NCBI GenBank assembly: GCA_047967505.1
Contig: CM106539.1
Direction: 5' to 3' (one strand)
Source of the DNA: Dipteris shenzhenensis
Lineage: Eukaryota; Polypodiophyta; Polypodiopsida; Gleicheniales
Length of the DNA: 64,000 nt
This document shows positions 30,490 through 42,237 of this stretch, piece by piece. Below the pieces are notes generated by a model, which had not been told where the DNA came from, made no database searches, and saw only the letters and a list, made by a program, of their open reading frames with translations. Numbering within the stretch: the first letter of the stretch is position 1; every line of letters begins with the position of its first letter. A program made the position numbers and the translations under genes.

Positions 30490-30956
30490 TTGTCTCCAAA
30501 ACTACAGAAAGAATGGGGAAAGGTAGCAAGCAAAAGGGTGTCAAAGAAGAAAAAGAAGAAATGTGCCAACCCTAATGTCCAAAAGGTAGATATAGATGTT
30601 GGGGATGATGTGCCTGTGGTTGATGTGATCATTGATGGTCAAGTGATTTCTAATGTTTACATTGATGGAGGTGCATCAATTTATGTCATGAGTGATAAGC
30701 CATGATAGATGTTGATTTAAAATACTCTAGTACTACCTCTCATTATCACATCAAATTGGCTGACAACACTAGGGTAAAGACCTTGGGAGTTATGAAGAAT
30801 CTAGAAGTGGATGTATGTGGAATTTCTGTGCTGACTACTTTTCAGGTGATCCCTACCAAGGCAGATGCACGTGCCTATCCATTGATTTTGGGAAGGCCTT
30901 GGCTCTGCAACGTGAAAGTTGTTCAAAAGTGGGATATTAGGGAATTGATTTTGTAG
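30490..30956 (+). pseudogene. Gypsy protease
   Basis: Two abutting frames. The first ends with VIIDGQVISNVYIDGGAS, where IDGGAS is the aspartic protease active-site box of Gypsy elements (usually I-D-S/T-G-A-S). The second carries the rest of the protease, ending with YPLILGRPWL, the conserved ILGRPWL box. Confidence 0.8.
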
Positions 30957-31289
30957 GGAAATGATAGAAAGGTGTGGTAAAACATCTCAGAAGCCACAAC
31001 AAGGAAATTGTCAAGGAGGAGTCTTCAACATCAGAGAGTTCGAGTTTTGACTTAACCGATGAAGAAGAAGAGACATGGTATAGCTCCGCCGAGGAGTCCA
31101 ACTCAGAGGGTGAGGTGGAAGGAGTGGCCTTTCATCTTTGTCTTGGTGCTGACTGAGAGGATTCAGGAGGAAACAAGGTGGTGGTACAAGAAGATCTTTC
31201 AGAGATACTTCATGTGGAGGATGTGGACTACACTAACTAGCGCCAATGCAATGAAAAGCTTCTTGGAGATTCTCTATCAGGTAGTGAGA

Positions 31290-32221
31290 AGCTCAAGTAC
31301 TAGGATATGTTAGATGATTTCCCATATCTCTTTGCAACATGCTATTCACAGGTTTGACCAGTCTTTCTTGTGGAGCACAAGATTGAGTCAAAGCCAAAAA
31401 GCAAGTCAATTGTGCAATGGTTAAGGGATTAGGGGTGATCCAAGTTGAGGCACTAAAGAAAGAGATAACACAACTACTTGAGGCTGGATTCATCTTTCTT
31501 GTTGATGATTTAGAATGGATATCTCTTGTAGTTGTCACATTAAAGAAAGGAAAAAAGTGGCGGGTTTGTGTGTACTCGTCCTTTGAATGCATGCACTAAG
31601 AGGGATCATTTTTCTTTGCCATTCCAAGATGAAGTACTAGACCAAGTAGTAGGGCATGAGATGTATTCTGTATGTGATGGGTATTCTAGTTACTTTCAAA
31701 TTTGCATTCGAGAGGAAGATCAAAAGAAGACGTTATTTCTCACAGCTTGGGGAGTATTTAGTTATAGAGTGATGCCTTTTGGGTTGACCAACGCACCAAC
31801 TACATTTCAAAGGTTCATGAATCAAGTGTTCAAGCCTTACTTGGGAAAGTCCATAAGGGTGTATTTGGATGATTTCTACATTTATTCTCGCTGCATAGAT
31901 CATATGGAGAAGTTAAAGATGGCCTTAGCCAGGATTGATGAAGAAAAAGGGTGTCTAAATCCTAGCAAGTGTCATTTGCCTCAAACAAAAGTAGTTTCAT
32001 TGGGGCATATTATGTCTAAATAAGGCTTGCAAATGGATCCTGATAAGGTTCAAGCAATCATGGCATTACCAAGTCTTGATAGTGTGACTAGTGTTCACAT
32101 AATTCTAGGAAAGAGCAACTATTATCAACACTTTTGTGATGATTTCACAGACATAGTGCATCCAATGAACTTGTTGATCACAATGGGGTGTGGAGCAACA
32201 AGAGTCTTTTTAGCAATTTAA
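31290..32221 (+). pseudogene. Gypsy reverse transcriptase
   Basis: The RT runs through three frames. Recognised boxes: WRVCVYSSFECMH and, in the next frame, TRPLNACTKRDHFSLPF; MYSVCDGYSSYFQI (first catalytic Asp); MPFGLTNAPTTFQRFM; VYLDDFYIYS (catalytic YLDD kept); and SLGHIMSK followed by TAA where Gln is usual. The thumb and the start of RNase H continue from 32027. Confidence 0.85.
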
Positions 32222-33188
32222 GGAGGCCACGAGTAAGGGCCCAATATTAAAGCCCCGTGATTGGTCCCAAGAATTTTATGTATATCCAAGTGTATCTTTG
32301 CATTCAATTGGTGCTGTATTGCTACCAAAAGGAGAGGTAGGTAGAATGCAACCCATCCATTATGCTAGCTGATAGCTTACAGAGATGGAAACAAGGTATG
32401 AAGAAATGGAGCAACAAGCTCTCTCTTTGGTGTTTTCGGTCAGAAAGTTTCGCTCCTTTTTATTGCCTTAACCTTTTTATTCCTTACCTCTCAGTATGTA
32501 TTAGCATTCTAGTTCATAAGCCTAACCCTAGGGGGAGATTTGCAAAATGGTTGTCAAAGCTTCAAGATTTCTCTTTCTCTTTTGTCACTAAAAATACCAC
32601 TAGGTCGACTATAGCAGATTTGCTCACTGGATGGGAGGATCTCAGAGAAGAGAAGAAATGTAAGGAGGACATTGAGGATGAAAGGGAGACACCACCAACA
32701 ACTTTTGTCTTGTATTTTGAAGGGGCTTTTAGTCCTTCATGCCAACAAGGAGCTGGGGGGATGGTCTTGATAAATTCTGAAGGTCAAGAGGTATGGGCAA
32801 GAGGACAAGAGCTTCCAGGTATCACAACTAATAATGCAAATGAGTATAATGCTTTGATTCTTGGTTTGAAGGGTTGTCTTCAAATTCAAGTTAAAGAATT
32901 GAAAGTAAGAGGAGATTCTTAGCTTATTATAAAACAATGCAAGGGCATTACAAGACAAGAAGTCCTCATTTGAAGGAGCTTAATTAGAAGGCTATGGCAC
33001 TATGTGGTCAGTTTGCTTTTTACAAGTTTGTTCATATAAATGGAAAAGAAAAGAAAAGGGCAGATGAGTTAGCTACTCAAGCCATTAGAGTACAACGTGG
33101 GTGGTGGTTTCTCTGGAAGACACTGGATGGCCAAAACTGCAAGATGTTTAGCAATATGTGGAAGAAGGCATGTTTCCTCAAGGGTTAG
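32222..33188 (+). pseudogene. Gypsy RNase H domains
   Basis: The RT-linked RNase H is recognisable near 32270-32370 (VYPSVSLHSIGAVL). A second RNase H follows at 32700-33188: FEGAFS, GAGGMVL, NANEYNALILGL, KVRGDS then TAG where Gln would follow, and a distal HINGKEKKRADELATQA. Having both RNase H types before integrase is characteristic of the Tat/Ogre branch of plant Gypsy elements. Confidence 0.78.
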
Positions 33189-34375
33189 CTTCACAAAAAA
33201 AGAAGAGATTGGTAAGGAAGGCTTGCCCCTACACTATTGTTGGTGACATCCTTTATAAATTGGGAAAAGATAAGGTGCTCCATCGGGTGGTCCATCCCAT
33301 GGAAACTAAGAGAATCCTAGAAATGTGTCATGAATTCTCGGGTCATTTTGATTCAACGAGAAGAGCTAGGAGAATTCTTAATGTAGGTTACTTTTGGCTA
33401 CACGTCATAAGGATGTATATGAATGGTGTTAAAGTTGTACAGTATGCCAAAAGTTAAGAAGGTGACAACTGTGATCCCTGGGCCCTTGAAGCCTATTCTA
33501 ACATATGGACCTTTTGAGTGGTGGGGGTTGGACTTTGTGGGTCCACTCCCTCGCTCATCTCAGGGCAAGTATAATTGGCCACAGATTATGCAACGCGATG
33601 GGAAGAGGCCAAGGCCAAAGTTACTATCAAGGCAAGCACACTTGCAAAATTTCTCTTTGACCAAATTTGTTCATGCTTTGGTTGTCCTTTAGGAAATCTC
33701 ACTAATGGAGGAACATCTTTTAGAAATGAACTAATTGAAGACGTGGTGAATAATCTAAAGATAAATCATAGCATGTCCATGCCATACTATCCCCAATGTA
33801 ATGGCTTGGCTGAGAAAACAAATGGATTGTTATGCAATTCAATGGGAAAGCTTGTAGACACCAAGAAAAGGCATTGGGATAGACACTTGATAAAAGTTTT
33901 TTGCTTATAGAACCACATAGAAGCTAAATTTTGGGTTTACACCATTCCAACTCGTGTATGGGATATAAGCCATTTTGCCCATTGAATTAGAGATACACAG
34001 TCTTCGCACTACTGTTGCAAGAATAGAAGGACAGGAAGATGCCTATACTCAATGCTTGGTACAACTAGAAGCCTTGAATGAATGTAGATTATAGGATTTA
34101 CAAAACATGGAAGCTTCTCAAAAGAGGCGCAAGGCCTGTTTTGACACCAAATTATGCAAGAAGAAGGACATTGCAGAAAGAGATTTGGTCATGAGATTTG
34201 ATAGCCGTTTGGACAAGAGGCTAGACATAAAGTTTATCGGCCGATGGGAGGGACCCTATCAAGTCAAGAAGAAGTTCACAAATGGAACCTATTAGCTTGA
34301 GAATGTTGACAGCATGGTGATACCCGGATGCACCAATGAGTATCACCTTAAATTCTTCTATGCTCGACCACCTTG
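33158..34375 (+). pseudogene. Gypsy integrase
   Basis: N-terminal zinc-like part CHEFSGHFDSTRRARRIL (33330); core start WWGLDFVGPLP (33520; first Asp). The second box reads TNGGTSFRNE, with Asn where Asp is required, and the third box reads NGLAEKTN with Glu kept. The C-terminal part (34107-34295) has FIGRWEGPYQVKKK. At least four frame changes. The catalytic Asp loss would inactivate it even if the frame were whole. Confidence 0.82.
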
Positions 34376-34417
34376 AGGGTTAGCAGACCCTCTCTGTTAT
34401 ACGAAAGGATCTGCAAT

Positions 34418-34436
34418 GGGGGGGGGGGGGGGGGGG
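34418..34436 (+). other. Gypsy polypurine tract
   Basis: Nineteen consecutive G, followed by AAGA and the LTR start TGTGATG. It primes plus-strand synthesis in retrotransposons. Confidence 0.8.
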
Positions 34437-34440
34437 AAGA

Positions 34441-35400
34441 TGTGATGCCAAAAATTGATATCTTTTATTTGGCATTTGTGTTTCCTTTCTCTATGTTTGA
34501 TAAGAGTGTGAGTATCAAGTAATAGCTTAGTGGCTCTCCCTTATTTCCATTTGTGTTTCCTTTCTCTATGTTTGATAAGAGTGTGAGTATCAAGTGATAG
34601 CCTAGTGGCTCTCCCTTATTTCCATTTTCTAAGATATTGTATGGGATTGAGAGAATGAGTGGAATGTATCATTGTAAATACCATGTGCATGAATGATAAA
34701 TACCTTGGTATGAGGTGAGAGTTATCTGTGTATGGGATATTTTGGGGTTTTTTAGAAAATCGAAAGAGTGAGTCATATAAAGAGTGGGCCTAATATCCAT
34801 GTGTTCTAATAGTGTAAAAGGGATCACATGCCAAGCACATGGAAGGCATGTGCGGGAGTGTGGAGTCAAGAGGAATCCTTCTAGAATTCCTATGTGGAAT
34901 AAGGAGGATGTGGAAATTTGGAAAAGAGAGGGTCCCTATGGACTCCATGTGGGAAGACCCTTTTTTCTCTCAATATTTTAAGGGTTTTGAGCATCTTCTG
35001 ATGGAACACATGTCAAGAGTAGCCAAAAAGGACATGGATGGTGACACTCAGGCTTATGTGATTGATGGGGAAAAGAATCTGCAGGCAACGATTGTAAATG
35101 GGTGAAGGAGGGTGACAAAATCTCTATAAAGGGAACCCTCCTCTCCCTTGTTCATCATCTCTTCTCCCATTAAGCCTCATGCTGCTATAGCTCTAGTTCT
35201 CTTAAGCCTCTTCTAGGATCCTTCTCTCTCTCTTGTAGATATCCTCTTATGTAGACTCTTGAGTCCATATCTCTCTAGTTCATTCTCTTTCTATGAGTAG
35301 TCTTGGAGCTCCCGCTCCCTATCTCTCTAGTTCATTCTCTTTCTATGAGTAGTCTTGGAGCTCCCACTCCCTCTTGCATGTATGAAGCCTCGTCTTTTCC
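34441..35400 (+). repeat. Gypsy 3' LTR, truncated at its end
   Basis: Begins TGTGATGCC. Compared with the 5' LTR it carries two tandem duplications, a 75-bp unit (34473 and 34548) and a 52-bp unit (35269 and 35321), and it breaks off near 35400, so no target duplication can be tested. Confidence 0.85.
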
Positions 35401-35565
35401 TTGATTTACATGGCCTTACAGTATTGGCCTTTATTGCTCTTTTGTCCCAAATGTGCATGCTAATTGGAGGTCCGTTTTTAACATTTCCCACTGTGGTGCA
35501 GTGGACTGATTGTCCAAATGGGTGATCTGTTAGTTGGAGTGCACGTATGTGGAGTTCTCTAGAGA

Positions 35566-35575
35566 CTATATAAGG
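35566..35575 (+). promoter_or_regulatory. possible TATA box
   Basis: CTATATAAGG in a unique-looking stretch just after the Gypsy remnant and upstream of the possible host gene at 36705-37327. No other promoter motif is certain. Confidence 0.35.
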
Positions 35576-36423
35576 TGTCGTTCAATAGGCTTTCGTTTTC
35601 ATAGCATTGCCGTGAGATCGACAGTGATTTTCATTCATATTCCAGCTTGTAAATGTCTACGGGAGCCGTTGAATCGATGGGCATCAGAAGCAGCACGTTT
35701 GGGCGAGGTATTTGTGCTGGTTGAAGCATTTACTTCTTCGCAGTTTGTCGCTAAATTGCCCGTTTATTTCTTGTATATGCTGCTTCAACCTCCTGGAACG
35801 CGTGAATGCTCTTGGACCTACACTTCACCTCCATGTCTTCTTACTTGCTATATTTCTGCAAGTCCACCCCCAGGCCCTACGCTTCTGTTATATTTCACCC
35901 AATGGTAACGTGGATTCTCCTGAAGCAAGCTGCAATTATAGTATAAGGTCCCCGTTGTTGTTTTGCTTTCAATCTTTGTTAGGGCATGACATGGGCAGTA
36001 GAACTAAGAGCTTTAGAAACTGGAAGAAGCTTGACCACAAGGAATGACAATCATATATGTGCTTTGGAAGAACGAAACCATCGTCATCATTTTCTTGGGG
36101 ACAAAAATTGTAGACGCTTTGCAATCGTTTCCTTTTCATTCTCAAATACTTTTATGGGTTTCTGTTGCGATAACATCGTTTAAAGAAGCCAACTACGCAG
36201 GCAACCCCCAACGCAGGTCTCTCTGTAGTTCTGATTCATAAGCCATTTTAGCGGACTTCAATGCTATTGCCGAGTTGATTATGGGTATAGTAATGATCGA
36301 AATTGATCGGAGAAGAACACCGGAGACCTTCCTTCTCTGCTCTGTCCCTTTGCCGCATGCTCGAACAAACACCCACTGAGCCCAATTCGCATTCACCGTG
36401 CATTCCAAATTTCAATTCCCCTC

Positions 36424-36463
<40 letters not shown>

Positions 36464-36704
36464 GTGCTGTGTGTCATGCCCATGCCCACATCAAGAACTG
36501 CGTGCATGCTTTTGGACGCGTACTTCACCTCCATTTCTTCTACTTTCGAATTTGGAATTCAAATTTATATCATTCGCTTGACTTTTATTCGGATGTGTAG
36601 AGCTTAAGAAATACGAAGCCAACGGAGCGCCCTCCTGCACTGATGACGCTGATTCAACGGACATCCAGAAGGGGATCGGTTAGATACAGGTCACTACCTT
36701 TTTT
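35576..36704 (+). other. possible 5' part of a host gene, with a diverged internal duplication
   Basis: Several frames of about 100 codons, none recognisable. A segment at 35797-35850 resembles one at 36493-36548 (both contain a variant of CTTGGACCTACACTTCACC and end in CTTCTACTT or a near match), so an exon or leader may be duplicated. A (CT)n microsatellite lies at 36429-36461. Confidence 0.35.
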
Positions 36705-37327
36705 TTGCCCATTGGTATAGTAGTGTTCTCTGTTCAATTCCCTGTTGCTAAGGTAGGTCGTCGTGAAGCAGGGGTCCCAGTGAGTTGCTCTGCGACATGC
36801 ATGATAACGTCATCTCTCCCATGCACCACGATAGACGTTCTAGTCGACTTGCTTGACATGAAACTTGCATCCGAGAAAGATGGTTCCTTCACTAAGTTGG
36901 TTGGCGTGAAGAAGAAGAAGAAGTCCTCCCTCAGAAGAGGTTTCGAGGCTGTAGCAGATCACGCATATACCGAGGGTAAGATCAATCATTCTTACTAGTG
37001 TTATCATAGTAGCAGATTCGACTTAAGTGTGCAAAGTTTTATTTTGCAGGTGGGAAGCTCCTTAAGGATGACCATGTTAAACGTACCATGAAGTGCGCGA
37101 TGAACATTTACGTTAGGCGTTTGAACAAGAAACCTCCCTCAATGATCTCGGGCTCCAGCATCATCCTTTACAGAGTGGAACAGGGCTTCAACTGTGGAGA
37201 GGCGAAGCTTCACATGTCCAAATGTGTCTACTGCATATTTTTTAAGAGTTCACTACCCCAATTGGTAAATCCCATTAACTCTGTGCCAAACTTTTCCCAA
37301 AGATCATCCTATGAGCTTCTTCGTTAG
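36705..37327 (+). CDS. possible two-exon host gene fragment, unknown function
   Basis: An open frame from about 36705 ends at a GT donor (AGG/GTAAG, 36976). A 74-bp intron, 36976-37049, ends TTTTATTTTGCAG. The next exon continues in the same frame through LLKDDHVKRTMKCAMNIYVR to a stop at 37327. The joined frame and the good splice sites make this more convincing than either frame alone. The first exon has a Lys run (KKKKK) followed by SSLRRGFEAVADHAY. I do not recognise the protein. The 3' end runs into sequence that is also open on the other strand, so the gene may be truncated there. Confidence 0.45.
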
Positions 37328-38310
37328 TATGTTTTGCCTCTTTCAATTCTTCCACTGCTTTCCATTTATCCCAATCTTTGGATACATCTTGCATATTCAC
37401 ATCTCGTTTCCCCTTAGTTCTAGTTTTTGCATCAGGGCTCGGAATCTCCTTTAGCATTACCGAAGATCTCTTGCTAAACTCAAACAGAGCTGTGATAAAC
37501 GGACGGACTTTTGAGTGCTATTTATACCTATCAAGTTTTCTTACCCACTTCAGCCATCAACCTGTTGTAAATTGTGTGTGCCCATGAAATCTTGTACCCA
37601 TTCTCAGCCGCTCTCAACAACACACAGTAGCTGTCTCTCAACATGGTATTGGTCTTAATAAGAAGTTGAACCCCCTCCAAGTACCACTCCAGCTGCTGCC
37701 TCCTAACAGAGTCTTGAAAATTGTACATAAGAAAATAGTTTTTGCTATCGTTGTGGCTACCCAAATTCCTAGAGCATGTCTGATTCTACATCCTTGTCAT
37801 AAGACATTTCTTCCTCAATCAATGGTACATTAAACACATGAGAGATAATGCCAGAGTTTACCAACATACCTAGAGCCAAAATCCCACCTGTTCTTTGGAA
37901 ATTTTCATATTATGTGATTGCTTCAGGCTGTGCTTTCTAGGTACTCCAAGGTATAATGGCATAATCCATTAAGCCAAATTTATGTGGCCACTTCTCATGT
38001 CACTTCAAATCCAGTGAGATCCAAAAATTCTTGATTGAGCTTTGTCCGTATGGCTTCTTTGTTGGTGTAGAAGTAGTCTCCTCAACAAAATTGTCCTCCT
38101 CTTCAATTGTCAACATAACCTTTGGCTCTGGTTCGATAAAATCTTTGATTCGCAGAATCTTTCACGTTGACTTCTACACTCATTTCTTCCCCATGCTCTC
38201 TTCTCACTCAGCAACCTCGCTTAGCAATTGGATATTAGTAAGAGGTAAACTTGCACGTGAAAAGGGAATTAAGCTATTGCCCATTAAGTCGACAAAGCTC
38301 ACAGAATGAC
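37275..38310 (-). pseudogene. unrecognised minus-strand coding relic
   Basis: Protein-like minus frames: 37764-37531 (QDSVRRQQLEWYLEGVQLL, then AAENGYKISWAHTIYNRLM) and 37457-37275 (Lys/Glu-rich). Weaker, stop-riddled coding continues upstream to about 38310 (EAIRTKLNQEFLDLTGF). It might be the gag-like part of an old element; the family is not recognised. Confidence 0.35.
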
Positions 38311-38847
38311 TGGTGACTATGAGCTCTTGAACACAAACAAGTTAAGTGAACTCAAAAATTGTCCACACATGAGTTTCAGCATGCATGCCCCGTTGTGCTA
38401 TATTGACATCCCCTAGTCAGTGATCATCTCTTGCAATGAGTGTGTCACATTGTCAGCTCCTTAATCCATGAGAATCATCGTCTCTAGATAAGTTTACCGT
38501 ATCTCCACCTCCTTCGCTCGCACCACACATCATCTTTGCCTATAGCCAACGATTCGCGATATGCTATTGCTTTGACTATGATTCTAGGCAACTTGGTCGA
38601 AAACATGTCGGACTGCCTTCGAAGTTGGATCCAAGTCAAAATCCAATCAGACCAGTTGTAGGCCAGAATCAAGTCGGATCAACTTTGAGTCAGACCAAAG
38701 TCTAGATCATCTGGTTATTGGAAGTTACTCAGAACTCAAACAGGTCGGGACAAAGTCAGACTTCCACCAAGTCAAATCGTATTGGGATTGCACCAACATG
38801 CATATAGCCTTCAATCATTTGCTGAATTCTCCAATAACACTACCACA
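38311..38847. other. no gene seen
   Basis: It has a repetitive flavour around 38640-38780 (AAGTCGGATC- and AAGTCAGAC-type runs) but no clear unit. It may be the 3' end of the Gypsy relic to the right. Confidence 0.4.
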
Positions 38848-40070
38848 TCATCCATATACATGAATAAAGTAAGATTGAGATTCCTCCATAATGATGACAA
38901 ACAAGTAAGTCACATCAGAAGCTTGCCAAAACTGCACCATCTGCATCACATCCAATTGTAGTCTGATCTTCATCATTCCTCTATTTTCCACTTGACAGAT
39001 GCAAATCATTACTGCACCCATGCTTGTGTTTTCACATACTCTTGCTCCAATCATCTTCTGCCTTGGTTGAGTCGGATCATTTCCAAAATATGGTTTGAGC
39101 CTAAAACCATTGACTGGCTTAGGGATAATATTACCATGCAAATCACTCACTAGAAATGTTCCCTAACTAAGCACTTCCACAATTCTATAAGGTCCATTAG
39201 ATCTCAATTTCAATTTTCTTGGATGAGGTCCAAGCTTGGAATCTGACATCAGCACCAAATCACCTCTTTCGAACAGTATAAATTTGACATTCCTATTAGT
39301 CCAAGCTTGTGTTCTCTGAATGATCTCAAAAATACCTGAACAGATAATCTGATCCTCATCCAACTTCAACAATTGTTGAATTCTAAAATATATGGATTAT
39401 TCAAGAGATAATTTATGTTCCACAACAATTCTCAAGCTCCCCACAATAAACTCCATTGGGACAACTACCTCTATGCCATACACCAATCTGAAAAAATTCA
39501 TACCAATGGCTACCTTGAAAGCTATTCTAAAATCCCAAAGAACTAAATATAACTTATGATCCTAATCCTTAGGATTATCCTCAACTTTCCTTCTAAAAAT
39601 ATTCATAATAATTTTATTGGAGCTTTTAGCTTGTCCGTTTCCCTGTGGGTAGTATGTTGTAGACTTCTTATGCAACATCATGTGAGTCTTAGTTAGCTTT
39701 TCAATGACCTTATTGATAAAATGAGTACCCCTATGAGATACTATTTCAACTGGTATCCCAAACCTTATCATGATATTATGATACATGAAATTTGCAATAG
39801 TTCTTCCCTTATTATCTTTCAAAGCCACTACTTCCACCCACTCAGCACAATAATCAGTATAGCAACAAGTATGCACTTATTATCTGTGTACCTGGCTACT
39901 GGCTTGATTGGACCAATAAAATCCTAGCCCCATTTTTGAAAAGGTTCAAGTGGAAGGATAGGTTGATGAGGCATCCTCTCTTTTAGTGAAGCTCTACCAT
40001 AAAAACATTGAGGTACGATGACTCAAGTAAGCTGTCTTCTATTCTTTGCTTGCCTCACAAGCTAGCTACT
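38848..40070 (-). pseudogene. Gypsy integrase relic
   Basis: On the minus strand: FQKWG then TAG then DFIGPIKPVARYTD (about 39930; first catalytic box), a core at 39876-39562 with YCAEWVEVVAL, IVSHRGTHFI (second box, Asp replaced by His) and YYPQGNGQAKSSNK (third box, Glu replaced by Lys). The C-terminal segment at 39372-39163 has FERGDLVLMSDSKLGPH and GPYRIVEV. The remainder of pol is not present. It is a different Gypsy lineage from the element at 26929-35400. Confidence 0.8.
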
Positions 40071-40630
40071 GGAGGTTCTATTCTGTTGGTTCACTGATAA
40101 AGTTGCCATGGTGTCAATGGTAAGATGTAGCTTGTCATGGCTTGCAAGAGAAGCAAACTGAGGCTGCAAGATAGGAAAGCTGAAAAGCTTGGTCAAGGCA
40201 CAAGAAATAGATTGCAAGTCGAGGAAAGCAATGGCACAGTGTTGAAATAGCAACGGAAGACACTTTTGCAATGTTTATGAAGGGAGAAACAATGAGAAGA
40301 AAAAAGAATACTTGTAGACCAGTAGCATGAAGCAGTTACAGCTACACCCCATTGGAGCAAAGAACATGAGCTTAGATCAACTAGCTGCAAAGAGGGTGGC
40401 ATTAGCTATGTTGGTGTCCCCTGAAATACGAGAGAAATAGCTTGGGTGCACAAGGTCAAAGATGTTGTTAATCAAAAGGACCAATGTGGCTCCAACTGTT
40501 GGATGGAAAGTGGAAGCAATGCACAATCATCCCAATCTAAAATAAGGACATCTATAGAAAGCAGATGGGATGCAAGAAGTTGGACAAGCAGATCATACAC
40601 ATGCTCGATATAATGCAGATTAGTTATTAC
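40071..40630. other. no gene seen
   Basis: Short minus frames of random composition only. A GCAAGxxxAGGCAA-like purine-rich texture, no domain. Confidence 0.4.
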
Positions 40631-42004
40631 CTAAACCAGCCCGGTGGTTGTCTATGATTGATTTTTGGAATATTTTAATTGTTTAATTTCAAAACCAAGC
40701 TAGCTTGGAATTAATGTGACTGTCCCAAACCAGCCCGGTGGTTGGAACATCATGTAATTGTCCTAAACCATTGTCTATGATTGAGTTTTGGAATGTTTAA
40801 TTTCTCCATCAGGCTAGCTCAGTCTTAATGTAATTGTCCTAAACCAACCCAGTGGTTGGAACATCATGCAACCGTGGCTAGTGTAGGTCAAACATCAGTT
40901 ATGTGATCATCCTAAACCAGCATGGTTGAACAAAATTAACAACAATATATTTCACAACATAAAAACAATATATTGTTATTGTCTAATTGATGTCTAGCCC
41001 GGTGGTTAAAATTACTGTGGTTCCTAGTAGCTAAATTATTTAAGCTTAATTTTTTGTTCATTTGGGTCATATACCAGTTAATTTCTAAACCTAGCTGGCT
41101 TAGACTTGATGTGATTGTCCTAAACGAGCCCACTGGTTGGAACATGATGGATCTGGTTCAAGTCCTGGTTCAAGTCAAACAATAGTTATGTGATTGAAAT
41201 TGTGGTTGGACAGAAATACCAAAATGAACATCAAAATATTGTTATTGTCTAGTTGTTATATATCATCGAGCTCTATTCATGTCAGACACCAGTTATTTGA
41301 CTATCCTAAACCAGCTCGCCGATGGTAGAAATTGTGTTTTTTAGTAGCTTTGACTAGTTTAATTATTAGCTTGATTAATTTAATTAGACTGTGTTTTTTT
41401 GCACTTACAACAATATATTACCCGACTGGTTCAATTTAGACACCAGCTTAGTGGTTGAAATTGTGACTGTCCTAAACCAGCCCAATTGTTTTAATATACT
41501 AGAAGATTGATTAGTTTAATTATTAGCTTGTTTATATATATTTGTTCGAAACTAGAATTATTTTGTTTTACTAGTAGCTTGATTAGTTTAATTATTATCT
41601 TGATTATAAGTGACTGTCCTAAAGCTCGGCACCAATTATATGATTGAAATTGTGGTTGAAAAGAAATACAAAAATGAGTAGCAAGATATTATTAGTCTAA
41701 TCATTAGAGCCCAGTCAGGTCCAGACACCAGTATGTGACTATCCTAAACCATCCTGGTGGTAGAGATTTTTTTTGTTCTAATATCTTTGATTAGTTTAAT
41801 TAGAATGTTTTTTTTGCATGTATAGCAATATATCACCAAGCTAGTTCAGGTCAGCTGGTGGTGGTTAAAATTGTGATTGTCCTAAACTAGCCTGGTTGTT
41901 TTTCTTTACTAGTTGGTTGATTAATTTAATTATTACCTTGATTAGTTTAATTGGTTAGTTTTTGTTAGCATGATTATATGTGACTGTCCTAAACTGACAT
42001 TGTT
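40631..42004 (+). repeat. dispersed array of a CTAAACCAGCCCGGTGGTTG motif
   Basis: At least twelve copies or close variants, all on the plus strand, at about 40631, 40724, 40838, 40912, 40995, 41118, 41305, 41441, 41472, 41742, 41880 and 41985. Most are preceded by GTGACTGTC or GTGATTGTC. Between them a second motif, GATTAGTTTAATTATTAGC, recurs about six times. Spacing is irregular (roughly 30-240 bp), so this is not a simple satellite. No open frame. Confidence 0.75.
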
Positions 42005-42237
42005 TTGTTTTACTAGTAGCTTGATTAGTTCAATTATTAGCTAACCAAAACGGTCATTGAAATTGTTTTGTTTAGACGGTGTTTTTGCACGTCTTGTGTT
42101 TTGTTTTGTTTCCTCATAGTAGTGCAGAAAGGGGGCTCACTATGGTTTTTCACGCATGTTGGTCGAGCAGACGGAGGTGTATCTCAAGTTTATGGCTCAA
42201 TTTCACACAATACATGACTGGTGTCTATTCTTATGCC

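Larger units (their letters stand above)
26929..35400 (+). mobile_element. Gypsy retrotransposon with dual RNase H, decayed
   Basis: Most of a plus-strand Gypsy element; the first 130 bp of its 5' LTR are at 20338-20467, reversed. Order: 5' LTR (to 27740), primer site, a 1.4-kb leader, gag with duplicated zinc knuckle, protease, RT, RNase H, a second RNase H, integrase, a run of 19 G (34418-34436) and a 3' LTR from 34441 that lacks its last 120 bp or so. The second RNase H between the RT-associated one and integrase is a trait of the plant Tat/Ogre group. Frames are broken by many stops and shifts. Confidence 0.88.
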
